Positions 8,215-16,767 of a stretch of DNA of 64,000 nucleotides are shown here, piece by piece; the stretch's first letter is position 1, and the number at the start of each line of letters is the position of its first letter. Position numbers and translations under genes: made by a program. The notes beneath the pieces are model-generated. The model saw only the letters and a list, made by a program, of their open reading frames with translations, did not search any database and was not told where the DNA came from. The DNA comes from Pseudoalteromonas sp. MMG010 (GTDB lineage: Bacteria > Pseudomonadota > Gammaproteobacteria > Enterobacterales > Alteromonadaceae), in the NCBI RefSeq assembly GCF_018100905.1, contig NZ_JAGJEG010000012.1:44971-108970 (forward strand), read 5' to 3'.

Positions 8215-8769
8215 TTAACCCTTAATCAACTGTAAAAACTCGTTACGCGTTTTTGAATCGCTTCTAAAATTACCTAGCATAACTGAGGTACGCATACTGG
8301 AGTTTTGCTTCTCTACACCGCGCATCATCATGCACATATGTTTTGCCTCAACAATAACCCCAACGCCCTTCGCGCCAGTAATTTCTTCTACCGCTTTGGC
8401 TATTTGATGCGTAAGTTGTTCTTGAATCTGAAAGCGGCGCGCATACATATCAACAATACGGGCAAATTTAGATAAGCCAAGTACTTTTCCGTTTGGGATA
8501 TAGGCAATATGACAACGCCCTATAAAAGGCAGTAAATGATGCTCGCACATTGAATATAACTCAATGTCTTGTACCAGTACCATGTCGTCTGCATCTGAAC
8601 TAAAAATGGCATTGTTAGTAATCTCATCCAGTGTTTGACGATAACCTTGAGTAAGATATTCCATTGCTTTAGCCGCACGTTTAGGTGTGTCTTGTAGGCC
8701 TTCTCTATCGGCATCTTCGCCTACAGCGGTGATAATGTTTTTATAACTTTGCTTTAGTTCATTGTGCAT
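8215..8769 (-). CDS. folE: GTP cyclohydrolase I (type IA)
   Basis: A 184-residue enzyme making 7,8-dihydroneopterin triphosphate and formate from GTP, the entry step to folate and pterin cofactors. The length is typical of the core enzyme. Zinc-ligand motifs are present: the Cys and His of MCEHHLLPF, and the second Cys in [11 protein letters not shown]. The family signatures [18 protein letters not shown] and RTSVMLG are also present. It lies between folM and folX in one transcription unit, suggesting a copy dedicated to the monapterin branch, though it could also feed folate synthesis if it is the only copy in the genome. Confidence 0.95.
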   Translation of the reverse strand: MHNELKQSYKNIITAVGEDADREGLQDTPKRAAKAMEYLTQGYRQTLDEITNNAIFSSDADDMVLVQDIELYSMCEHHLLPFIGRCHIAYIPNGKVLGLSKFARIVDMYARRFQIQEQLTHQIAKAVEEITGAKGVGVIVEAKHMCMMMRGVEKQNSSMRTSVMLGNFRSDSKTRNEFLQLIKG

Positions 8770-8789
8770 AGGATTCTCAGTATTAGGTG

Positions 8790-9515
8790 TTATTTTAAAT
8801 GGCGTCCGCCATCAACAGCAATCGAACGACCAGTTATATAATTACTTTTTAACAATAAATCGATGCTGTCTATAATTTCTTGGCATCCTGGTTCAATGCC
8901 CATTAATGATTTTTTTAAGGTCTTTTCGCGGTACTGTTTATCATCATCTTTATTAAATATGATGAGTGACGGCGCGATTGAATTTACTTTAATACTTGGT
9001 GCAAATTTAGCACTAAATGATTTTGTTAAATTATCTAATGCTGCTTTGCTGGCTGCGTATGCGATATGTTTAGGGCTACCTGTATCGACAATATAATCAG
9101 TGAGGTGAATTATATCGCTGGGCGTTGTATGTAAACGTTCGTAAGTCAGCAATAGATCAGCACATTGAAGATTAATTAAATAAGGCACTTTTGCATGAAT
9201 ATGCATCATATTTTCAAATAGAGCAGGGAAGTCAGGGTTATTGGCTTCACAATCCCAGCTCGACGCATTATGTATAATAGCCCGCAAGCTGCTGGCATGC
9301 GTTGCTAGTTGCTGTGTAAATTCGATAATACTGTCGTTGTTATTAAAGTCAGCATATAAGCAAGTCGCACCTAATTTTTCGAGGCGTTCGACTGCTTGAT
9401 GGCGCGTACGGTATGTGGCGATAACCGAGTGTCCTTGGGCAATTAAATGCTCAGCAACGGCAAGACCAATGCGTTGCGCTGCTCCTGTAATTAATATTGG
9501 CGAAGTCATGGCCAT
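8790..9515 (-). CDS. folM: Dihydromonapterin reductase
   Basis: A 241-residue short-chain dehydrogenase/reductase that reduces dihydromonapterin to tetrahydromonapterin using NADPH. The nucleotide-binding motif ITGAAQRIG is at about residues 7-15, and the catalytic Tyr and Lys are in [10 protein letters not shown]. Segments such as [41 protein letters not shown] and VDGGRHLK follow FolM closely and separate it from generic SDR enzymes. It is the first gene of folM-folE-folX, with 20 bases to folE. An alternative ATG two codons in is possible. A 15-bp palindrome lies upstream, between it and nadE. Confidence 0.9.
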   Translation of the reverse strand: MAMTSPILITGAAQRIGLAVAEHLIAQGHSVIATYRTRHQAVERLEKLGATCLYADFNNNDSIIEFTQQLATHASSLRAIIHNASSWDCEANNPDFPALFENMMHIHAKVPYLINLQCADLLLTYERLHTTPSDIIHLTDYIVDTGSPKHIAYAASKAALDNLTKSFSAKFAPSIKVNSIAPSLIIFNKDDDKQYREKTLKKSLMGIEPGCQEIIDSIDLLLKSNYITGRSIAVDGGRHLK

Positions 9516-9575
9516 ATTGTTCTCAATGTATAGATTGGTTAATAAAGGCGGTTTAAACAGCTAAAACATTGTTGT

Positions 9576-9607
9576 AAATATAGCGCATAAAGTTATGCGC
9601 TATATTT
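9576..9607. terminator. Perfect 15-bp palindromic hairpin downstream of nadE
   Basis: A 15-base arm at 9576-9590 is exactly complementary to 9593-9607 with a two-base AG centre. It sits 3 bases past the nadE stop and 61 bases or more before folM. The likely role is a terminator for nadE, although the T run after it is short; a dimeric regulator site is an alternative. Confidence 0.65.
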
Positions 9608-9610
9608 GAC

Positions 9611-10447
9611 CTAAACTTGATCATAAACAGTGGGAATTGCTTGGCGTTTATGTTGAGTACGTAAGTAAATCGAAATTAACTTTTGCTCAGCTTGCTCATC
9701 AACGGGCTTGCCTTCTAAAAAGTCGTCAATTTGGTCATAAGTAAGGCCTAAGGCTTCTTCATCAGTAAGGCCTGGACGATCGCTTTCTAAATCGGCGGTA
9801 GGGGCTTTTTCTACAAGTGCTTTTGGTGCTTCTAATGCGCTGGCTATTGCACGAACTTGTCGTTTAGATAAACCAAATAATGGAGCTAAATCACAGGCGC
9901 CATCACCAAATTTAGTATAAAAACCCGTTATATTTTCTGCACTGTGGTCTGTACCAACAACTAAACCATGACAAAAACCGGCTATTTCGTATTGTGCAAT
10001 CATACGCTGGCGAGCTTTTACATTGCCTTTTATAAAATCGACTTTAGCTTGATCTGGTAGCGCAATATTATTGTCGCTAAGGGTTGCAATTGACTGCTCG
10101 TGTAAAGCATCGGCTGCGGGCTTAATATTAACAGTCATGCGTAATGTTGGCTGTATAAAGTCGACTGCAAGTTGCGCTTCATCTTCATCAGCTTGAACGC
10201 CATAGGGTAGGCGTACAGCAATAAATTTATATTTATCAGTATTATATTCGCTATTTAATTCATCTACTGCAATTTGACATAAACGACCGCATGTTGATGA
10301 ATCAACGCCACCGCTAATACCTAGTACTAATGAGCAGGCTTGTGCATCAATTAAACGGGCTTTAATAAAGTTTACTCGACGAGTGACTTCTGAATTAATA
10401 TTGATTGATGGCTGTACTTTCATTTCAGCCATTATTTCGGCGCGCAT
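9611..10447 (-). CDS. nadE: NH3-dependent NAD+ synthetase
   Basis: A 278-residue cytoplasmic enzyme that amidates nicotinic acid adenine dinucleotide to NAD+ using ammonia and ATP. The ATP-pyrophosphatase loop SGGVDSS is at about residues 45-51. The family motifs [45 protein letters not shown] and KAPTADLE are present. Length and lack of a glutaminase domain mark the short ammonia-dependent form. AGGAG lies 8 bases before the ATG. It precedes the folM cluster in the same direction but a strong hairpin separates them. Confidence 0.96.
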   Translation of the reverse strand: MRAEIMAEMKVQPSININSEVTRRVNFIKARLIDAQACSLVLGISGGVDSSTCGRLCQIAVDELNSEYNTDKYKFIAVRLPYGVQADEDEAQLAVDFIQPTLRMTVNIKPAADALHEQSIATLSDNNIALPDQAKVDFIKGNVKARQRMIAQYEIAGFCHGLVVGTDHSAENITGFYTKFGDGACDLAPLFGLSKRQVRAIASALEAPKALVEKAPTADLESDRPGLTDEEALGLTYDQIDDFLEGKPVDEQAEQKLISIYLRTQHKRQAIPTVYDQV

Positions 10448-10501
10448 GGCCAGCTCCTTTTTAGTCTATTATTTATTATTATCTGATGTAGTGTGTATGA
10501 A

Positions 10502-11125
10502 TTAAAGTCCTAAATGGCTTTTAATTTGCAAAAGTTGTTCTTTTAGCTGATCAACCTGTGCTTGTAATTCATTTAACTCATCATTATGTAATTGTGCGGT
10601 TATATCACTTTCAGCTGGATGTATGTCGTCTTGATCGCAGAATAAATGTGTATAACGACTTTCTCGTTTCCCAGGCTCTCGAGCTAATTTTGCAACATAA
10701 CCGTCGTTAATTAAACTCTCTAGCGCATTTTCAACGTCATTCACATTATTAAAATCAGCTAATCGGCTGCTGCGCGTTCTTATTTCTCCAGGTGTTTGAG
10801 CACCTCTGAGTAAGAGTAAACATATAATCGCACGTTGTTGTTGTGTAAATTGCAAATGGCTAAATTCAGAGTTACAAAAACGGTGATCGTATTTAGTAAC
10901 GCGCCCGCCAAGGCCTTCATCTGTTGTTACTACTCGTTGAGTTACTAACGAATCCAATGCATTTTGCACATCGCTTTCGGTTAAATTCATAACTGGATCG
11001 CGGTTCGACTTTTGATTACAGGCATTGGTTAATGAGTTTAAAGATAACGGGTAATGCTCAACCGTAGTACTTTGTTTTTCTAATAAGCAACCGATAATAC
11101 GTTGCCCTATTGCTGATAACTGCAT
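10502..11125 (-). CDS. yceH: YceH family (DUF480) protein
   Basis: A 207-residue cytoplasmic protein of the conserved DUF480/YceH family. It comprises two winged-helix-like halves (about 1-75 and 85-160) and a C-terminal coiled coil (about 175-205). Hallmark segments are IGCLLEKQSTT, YPLSLNSLTNACNQKSNRDPV and LLLRGAQTPGEIRTRS. The cellular role is not established; a DNA-binding or regulatory role is suggested only by the fold. It is flanked by nadE and a hybrid kinase in the same direction with small gaps, so co-transcription is possible but not shown. Confidence 0.9.
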   Translation of the reverse strand: MQLSAIGQRIIGCLLEKQSTTVEHYPLSLNSLTNACNQKSNRDPVMNLTESDVQNALDSLVTQRVVTTDEGLGGRVTKYDHRFCNSEFSHLQFTQQQRAIICLLLLRGAQTPGEIRTRSSRLADFNNVNDVENALESLINDGYVAKLAREPGKRESRYTHLFCDQDDIHPAESDITAQLHNDELNELQAQVDQLKEQLLQIKSHLGL

Positions 11126-11169
11126 AGTGTGCCCGACGGTTAAATAAAAATTTAATTAAGCTTACACGT

Positions 11170-14100
11170 TTATTGTTTATCTAGCCATTGCTTAAGTTTA
11201 GGTTCTAATGCTGCAATATCTAATGGCTTTGTCAGATAATCATCCATTCCTGCAGCAAGGCATTTTTCACGGTCGCCTTGCATTGCATTTGCAGTTAAGG
11301 CAATGATAGTAATGCCTTTATTCTCTTTATTGGCTTCACCATTTCTAATCGCATTGGTTGTTTGATACCCATCCATGACAGGCATTTGACAATCCATTAA
11401 GATTAGATCGTAAGGTTTTCCTTCCTTTTGCTGTAATTTTTCTAATGCGTGTTTGCCATTTTCTGCAATATCAAAGGTGACTTTAAGTTGCTTTAATAAT
11501 GCCGCGGCGACAACTTGATTTACCTTGTTATCTTCAACTAATAATAGGTGTGCCTCTGAAGGCGGTTGTATTTCGCCTTGCTCAGACACCGTGCTTTTTG
11601 GCGTTATTAGCGCGGGTTTTACAATAGGAGCGGTGTGGTACTCTTTATGTTTTTTTTCAATAAACTTTTCGTTTACCAATGAATCAAATAAATCGGATGG
11701 CGTTAATGGTTTAAATACAATGCAATCTATCTTCAGTGCTGGCTGTGCATCCGATTTAGCGTAGCTCATTGGAGCCATTAAAATAATTTTACTTAGCCTT
11801 TTATACAGCATATTTTGTAATGCATTAACGTATTTTGGGTTGGCTGTCTCGAAAAAGTAATAGTCAATTAATACGGCATCTGGGAAGTGTTGAGTGTTAT
11901 TTATATATTCTATTACTTCATTGTAATCGGTAATGCATTGCACGTTAGCTCCCCATATTGTGAGTTGTTTATAAACAATATTGGCGTTTAACGTATTGTT
12001 ATCTACGACTAAAATATGTTTTCCTTTAATTAAATGACTCGGAAAACCTTCTTGAGGGCTTATTCTTGGCTGTATTTTTACTGAAAAAGAGAACGTACTG
12101 CCAACGCCCTCAGCACTGGTTACACTGACTTCACCCTGCATTAGTTGACATAGTTGCTTGACGATTGCTAACCCTAAGCCAGTACCACCAAATTGACGTG
12201 TTGTTGAAGTATCTGCTTGGGTAAACGAATCGAACAGTGTTTTTTGTTTATCGGGCGCGATACCTAAACCCGAATCAATGACGGAGCAATGTAAAAACTC
12301 ACCGTCACTATTTGTACTTATTTGGGCAGTAATAATAATTTCGCCTTCTAAGGTGAATTTTACTGCGTTTCCTACAAGGTTATTAAGAATTTGTCTTAGT
12401 CGATTGGGGTCACTAATAATGTCAGTCACGCGAATGCGAGTGGCATCTAAAATTAGCGTGGTTTTATTTTGTTCAGCTTTTAAGGCAAATGATTCAACAA
12501 CTTCACCTAACAGTTTTGATAAATTAAATTGTATTTCTTCAATATCGAGTTTACCGGCTTCAATTTTAGAAAAATCTAAAATATCATTAATAATGTTCAG
12601 TAAAGATTGAGCAGAAGATTGCGCTAACTCAAGGTGATGGTTTTGTTGTTGATCTAGCTCAGATTGCTGAACTATATTTAGCATACCTAGCACCCCATTC
12701 ATCGGAGTGCGAATTTCATGGCTCATACTCGCTAAAAATTCACCTTTCGCTTTTACGGCTTGCTCAGCAGTTTCTTTAGCTTTTACTAATTGCTGCTCTG
12801 TTTCAATACGTTGTTGGCTAGAGTATAAGCTACTAATGAGTGCGGCAACGGCAATTAAAAAGCTTTCTTCATTACCTGACCAGTTGTCTGTATTACCACA
12901 CTGCTCAACACATACCATACCTATTGAGCCAGAAGGAGCGGGGATTGATACGCACAACATATCATTTATTCCCAAAGGCTTAAGGTATAAAGCTCTTAAA
13001 GGTGCTAACGCGCTATTTTCTTGCGCATTTTTAGCGTTAAATATCGCACTGTTTGCTAGGCGTGAAAAAAGTTCTGGAAGAAACGCTTGTTGCCAAATAA
13101 CGTTGTTATTTAAGGGGGTGCTATTGTTGCTGTGTGATGCAAAACATTCAAGATGAGATTTATCGTCGTTATAAAACCACAGGCTTGAGCGTTGCGCGTG
13201 TAAAGCCTGACAAATTGCTTGTGTAATAACCTCTTTTGATTGGCTCAACTGGCCGTTTAAAACTTGTACATTAACGGTTAGTGATGCTAATACCTCGTTA
13301 TGTAATGCAATTTTTTTATTTTCGAGTTCTATTTTCTTTCGTGTATTAATGTTTTGCAAAGAGCCAAATAATTTAACACAGCGACCATTTATGCGCTCAG
13401 TTTCACCATGTACTAATACCCAAACAGGTTGACCTTGCGCATTCATTATTTCTAACTCTGCGACAAAGTTTTCATCGTCTTTAATTGCGCGCTCTATTAG
13501 GGTTTTTACTTTGTTTCTACTAAACCCAGGTTTAAAGTAGCTTAAATCTACAGGCCAATCAGGCTGTGTATCTAATGGGTATTTGAAAATTTCTTTTATG
13601 GCATCAGACCAATACGCTTTTTTTGTTTTAAAGTTAAAAGACCAAGCACCTACTTTTGCTAAGTTACTCATTGTTTCTAACATTTTTTCGTTTTTTTGTT
13701 GGCGGTTTAGCATGCGTAAAAAAAACTGGAATGACCAAATTAAGATACCAAAAATAGTAATGAGAGCGATTCTAAAAGGCCAGATTGTAGATTGCTTAGG
13801 GCTCCAACCTGCCTTCGGGGCAACATATAATTTCCAAGTACCACCGGGAAAAGCGCTAGTAAATTTAAGTGGGTTTCTATCTAAAATACCTTGGCTGCCA
13901 TAAAAAAAATCGCCATTTTCACCGGTCCCATTTCGCCCTTGAATGGCGACATGATAGTTTTTTTCTAATGTATCTATCCCTGCTGATTGATAGACTTTTT
14001 GAGGACTTAAAACGAGAGATAGAATCCCCCAAAATGAGTTGTCGGTAGGTAAAAATACCGGGATACGAGCAATTAAAGCTGAACTGCCTTCTTGTAATAG

Positions 14101-14583
14101 GTTTACAGGGCCGGCCATAATAATAGCGTTATTATCGCGGGCTTTAATTACGTCACTTTTTAAATGCTCGGTTTCTAAAAAATTTAAACCAAGTACAGAT
14201 TCATTACCTTTTAGCGGGTAGATCATGGATATAACCATATTCGGTGCACCGGCCAAGTGACGGATTTCGGGTGAGGTTTTAAATAATGATGCTGAAATTT
14301 GTGCAAAGCGATCTTGATCTAAATCAGGCTCAGCGGCCACTGCCGCAGCAAGGCCTCTGACTAATTGCATGTTAGCAAGTAATATTGATTCAAGGCGTGT
14401 TTTATAAATACTTACTTCGGATTGTATTTGTAGACGATGCGCTTCTTCTGCACGAGTAAAATTAATATGATCAAGAATAATACTGATCATTGAGATGATA
14501 ACAAAGGAAAGCCAAAAGGTGCGTTTAAAGTTATACACTTTTGAATAATTAATTTTTATTTTATCGGGCATTAGAAACAGCAT
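11170..14583 (-). CDS. CHASE-PAS-GAF hybrid histidine kinase with two receiver domains
   Basis: A 1137-residue membrane hybrid kinase. A first membrane helix (about 22-42) and a second (about 280-300) enclose a CHASE-type periplasmic sensor. PAS (about 305-415) and GAF (about 430-590) domains follow. HisKA carries His622 (MSHEIRTP), and the ATPase domain has LVGNAVKFT, DSGLGI and GGTGLGLAIV. Two receivers come last. The first (about 862-980) has VDNN where active receivers have two acidic residues. The second (about 1015-1132) is intact, with phospho-acceptor Asp1064 (LMDCQMPVMDG). No HPt domain or regulator is adjacent, so its target is unknown. The ATG at 14583 and the one four codons in are both poor by ribosome-site criteria. 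Confidence 0.88.
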   Translation of the reverse strand: MLFLMPDKIKINYSKVYNFKRTFWLSFVIISMISIILDHINFTRAEEAHRLQIQSEVSIYKTRLESILLANMQLVRGLAAAVAAEPDLDQDRFAQISASLFKTSPEIRHLAGAPNMVISMIYPLKGNESVLGLNFLETEHLKSDVIKARDNNAIIMAGPVNLLQEGSSALIARIPVFLPTDNSFWGILSLVLSPQKVYQSAGIDTLEKNYHVAIQGRNGTGENGDFFYGSQGILDRNPLKFTSAFPGGTWKLYVAPKAGWSPKQSTIWPFRIALITIFGILIWSFQFFLRMLNRQQKNEKMLETMSNLAKVGAWSFNFKTKKAYWSDAIKEIFKYPLDTQPDWPVDLSYFKPGFSRNKVKTLIERAIKDDENFVAELEIMNAQGQPVWVLVHGETERINGRCVKLFGSLQNINTRKKIELENKKIALHNEVLASLTVNVQVLNGQLSQSKEVITQAICQALHAQRSSLWFYNDDKSHLECFASHSNNSTPLNNNVIWQQAFLPELFSRLANSAIFNAKNAQENSALAPLRALYLKPLGINDMLCVSIPAPSGSIGMVCVEQCGNTDNWSGNEESFLIAVAALISSLYSSQQRIETEQQLVKAKETAEQAVKAKGEFLASMSHEIRTPMNGVLGMLNIVQQSELDQQQNHHLELAQSSAQSLLNIINDILDFSKIEAGKLDIEEIQFNLSKLLGEVVESFALKAEQNKTTLILDATRIRVTDIISDPNRLRQILNNLVGNAVKFTLEGEIIITAQISTNSDGEFLHCSVIDSGLGIAPDKQKTLFDSFTQADTSTTRQFGGTGLGLAIVKQLCQLMQGEVSVTSAEGVGSTFSFSVKIQPRISPQEGFPSHLIKGKHILVVDNNTLNANIVYKQLTIWGANVQCITDYNEVIEYINNTQHFPDAVLIDYYFFETANPKYVNALQNMLYKRLSKIILMAPMSYAKSDAQPALKIDCIVFKPLTPSDLFDSLVNEKFIEKKHKEYHTAPIVKPALITPKSTVSEQGEIQPPSEAHLLLVEDNKVNQVVAAALLKQLKVTFDIAENGKHALEKLQQKEGKPYDLILMDCQMPVMDGYQTTNAIRNGEANKENKGITIIALTANAMQGDREKCLAAGMDDYLTKPLDIAALEPKLKQWLDKQ

Positions 14584-14629
14584 ACTATTTTATTAGGCTG
14601 TTTAACTATAGCTAATTTATAAGTAAATA

Positions 14630-14663
14630 AAAACGGTACACATAAAATGTATACCGTTTTTAT
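14630..14663 (-). terminator. Intrinsic terminator after ycaO
   Basis: Arms AAAACGGTA and TACCGTTTT, extended by ACAT/ATGT across a one-base mismatch, form a hairpin with an AT-rich tail just past the ycaO stop. It separates ycaO from the hybrid kinase gene. Confidence 0.75.
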
Positions 14664-14686
14664 TATTATGTGCTTACAAGTAACTT

Positions 14687-16450
14687 TTATGAATCAGCAA
14701 TTTCACGATTCCAATGCTGTTCTTTTGCAACATGCAGCTTACGATAACCATCAAGCAGTGCGGCGTGCTTTTTAAAGCCATTTAGTGATAAACCCGGGAA
14801 AGTTAATCCATTAAATAATGTACGGCCTTCGGCTATTTCAATACTTAGCGCAACGTTGTTTGAGCCAAACATTAACCCTAAAGCGTCTTGGTAATCGCTG
14901 TATTGGCGCTCATCATCATATTTTATTTCTAAGATGGCTTTTAAACAGCGAAAATGACGCATTGCATCTTCACTTACTTGGCCGGTATGAAGTATCCAAT
15001 CAACCCAATCAATTGCTTCTTCATTGCCAGTGGCTAAGCATAAATGCGCTTTTAACTCACCAATACGCAGGGTGTGCCAAGGGGTATCGGCATCGGTTAC
15101 AAGGCCAATAAATTCAGCCGCGCGAATAATATCGCTATGGCCGGCTTCTTCTAGGCTATCGTAGATATCCATTAATTGTTCATTATTGTATTGATCAAGT
15201 GATAAAAACGCTTCGCGGTATTTCGCTCCCTCGTTATTATTACGCCATATAAGCTCATCGGTAGGGTAAATATCTGACATACCAGGCACTAAAATACGAC
15301 ATGCATAAACATTTAAGTGAGTGTAATCCATGATGTAGATATCGTGATCCATGCTATGAATTAAATCGACACAAAAATTATACTCTTGTTCTGTGGTGCC
15401 ACTAAAGTCCCAATGTACAAAGTCGTAATCGGCTTCAGCGCGGAAGAAATCATGAGAAATTAGGCCGCTAGAGTCGATAAAGTGCAGTTCAATATTTTCA
15501 GAAGACGCGACTTCATCGTTGTCAAAAGTAGCGGGTTGGAATACATCTAGTTGATCTAAACGACGACCTTGCAGTAGCTCTGTAACAGTACGCTCAAGAG
15601 CCACTTCAAATGAAGGGTGAGCACCAAACGATGCAAATACAGAGCCATCGGTTGGGTTAATCAATGTCACACTCATTACAGGGTAAACACCCCCTAAAGA
15701 GGCATCAGCTATACGTAAATGAAAACCATGGCTGCGAAGTTCTTCACAAGCTTGGTGTATTTTAGGATATTGTTTTACGACATCTTCAGGGATTTCTGGT
15801 AAACAAATGCCTTCGGCAATAATGCGATTTTTAATAGCGCGTTCAAATACTTCAGATAGCCCCTGTACACGTGCTTCAAATTTGGTATTACCGGCACTCA
15901 TGCCATTTGAAACAAAAATATTACCAATAACATTGACTGGGATATACAGCGTTTCGTTATCGCGCTGACGAATATACGGCAATGTACAAATTCCGCGTTC
16001 GTTGTTGCCAGAGTTAAAGTCGTATAAATGGGTTGGTAGTAATTCACGTTCAGGGTCAAAGTAATCCCATAAACGTTCATCCATAATTCCCTGAGGTACT
16101 TGATTTTCGTCTTCTACTTTAAACCATTTCTCAGAAGGGTAATGAGTAAAGTCGGCGTTAGCAAATTCTTGGCCTAGGTAAAAATCAGCAAAAAAATAGT
16201 TACAACTTAATCGTTCAAAGTACTCGCCTAATGCTGAGGCAAGTGATGCTTTGTCGGTTGCACCTTTACCATTGGTAAACATAACAGGGCAATCACTGTC
16301 TTTAATATGGACTGAATAGCAGTTTGCTACAGGATTTAACCAAAGTGCTTCTTCAACATTTATATTTAGGGCGCTTAGTTTGTTTTGCATTGTAGAGATA
16401 GACGACTCTAAGTCGCGATCTTTACCTTTGATAAAAGTTTTTTCAGTCAT
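14687..16450 (-). CDS. ycaO: YcaO-domain protein, E. coli YcaO type
   Basis: A 587-residue YcaO protein of nearly the same length as E. coli YcaO (about 586). YcaO domains bind ATP and activate backbone amides; the E. coli protein has been linked to beta-methylthiolation of ribosomal protein S12, but that role is not firmly proven. Visible features are GKGATDKASLASALGEYFERLS and GNTKFEARVQGLSEVFERAIKNR, which carry the Glu/Arg residues for nucleotide binding. A helical C-terminal region follows from about residue 400. It lacks the Pro-rich C-terminus of azoline-forming YcaO enzymes, and no precursor peptide or dehydrogenase gene lies nearby, so a peptide-toxin role is unlikely. GAGAG precedes the ATG at 16450; an upstream in-frame start at 16480 is less likely. 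Confidence 0.9.
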   Translation of the reverse strand: MTEKTFIKGKDRDLESSISTMQNKLSALNINVEEALWLNPVANCYSVHIKDSDCPVMFTNGKGATDKASLASALGEYFERLSCNYFFADFYLGQEFANADFTHYPSEKWFKVEDENQVPQGIMDERLWDYFDPERELLPTHLYDFNSGNNERGICTLPYIRQRDNETLYIPVNVIGNIFVSNGMSAGNTKFEARVQGLSEVFERAIKNRIIAEGICLPEIPEDVVKQYPKIHQACEELRSHGFHLRIADASLGGVYPVMSVTLINPTDGSVFASFGAHPSFEVALERTVTELLQGRRLDQLDVFQPATFDNDEVASSENIELHFIDSSGLISHDFFRAEADYDFVHWDFSGTTEQEYNFCVDLIHSMDHDIYIMDYTHLNVYACRILVPGMSDIYPTDELIWRNNNEGAKYREAFLSLDQYNNEQLMDIYDSLEEAGHSDIIRAAEFIGLVTDADTPWHTLRIGELKAHLCLATGNEEAIDWVDWILHTGQVSEDAMRHFRCLKAILEIKYDDERQYSDYQDALGLMFGSNNVALSIEIAEGRTLFNGLTFPGLSLNGFKKHAALLDGYRKLHVAKEQHWNREIADS

Positions 16451-16581
16451 ATTACTCTCAACTAGAATTGGACAGGGCATTGATTAGTTATTATCGTGGA
16501 TTTTGATGTTTATTTCATCCTTTGCAAGCAATATCGTTATTATTTAATAATCTACGGGTCATAGTGGAGGGAGGAATGACG

Positions 16582-16662
16582 ATGAAAAATATATCAATAA
16601 ACAGACTAATCAAGGGATTAGGGCTTTTTATAATGAAGTTACAGTTATTGTTATCGCAATGA
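16582..16662 (+). CDS. Candidate small protein, 26 residues
   Basis: A short ORF in the gap between ycaO and the diguanylate cyclase gene, preceded by GGAGGGAGGA, one of the strongest ribosome-binding sequences in the window, 6-7 bases before the ATG. An ATG two codons earlier touches that site and is less likely. The peptide is basic and amphipathic (MKNISINRLIKGLGLF...), possibly membrane-associated. Its TGA overlaps the ATG of a second short ORF in the ATGA arrangement typical of translational coupling. I do not recognise the sequence. It could be a real small protein or leader peptide, or a remnant of a lost gene. Confidence 0.45.
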   Translation: MKNISINRLIKGLGLFIMKLQLLLSQ

Positions 16663-16751
16663 GTTACGACGCACTGCATTTAACATTGCGAGCATTCGAT
16701 AATAAACGGGTTCGCGGCTTAGTAAATTCTCTGCTACACAGAAGGGAGTAA
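16659..16751 (+). CDS. Candidate small protein, 30 residues, coupled to the preceding one
   Basis: The ATG overlaps the stop of the previous short ORF (ATGA), and the frame stays open for 30 codons to a TAA at 16749. The peptide begins MSYDALHLTLRAF and ends with a basic tail (VRGLVNSLLHRRE); its mix of hydrophobic and charged residues looks protein-like. It has no strong ribosome site of its own, so expression would depend on coupling. It ends 16 bases before the convergent diguanylate cyclase stop codon. I do not recognise it, and the pair could also be one ancestral gene split by a frameshift. Confidence 0.4.
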   Translation: MSYDALHLTLRAFDNKRVRGLVNSLLHRRE

Positions 16752-16767
16752 TTTAAGCCGCTAACGA

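Noticed and set aside
14687..16450. YcaO as part of a peptide natural-product cluster
   Set aside because: It has E. coli YcaO length and lacks the Pro-rich tail; no dehydrogenase or exporter is adjacent, and the small ORFs at 16.6 kb lack Cys/Ser/Thr-rich cores.
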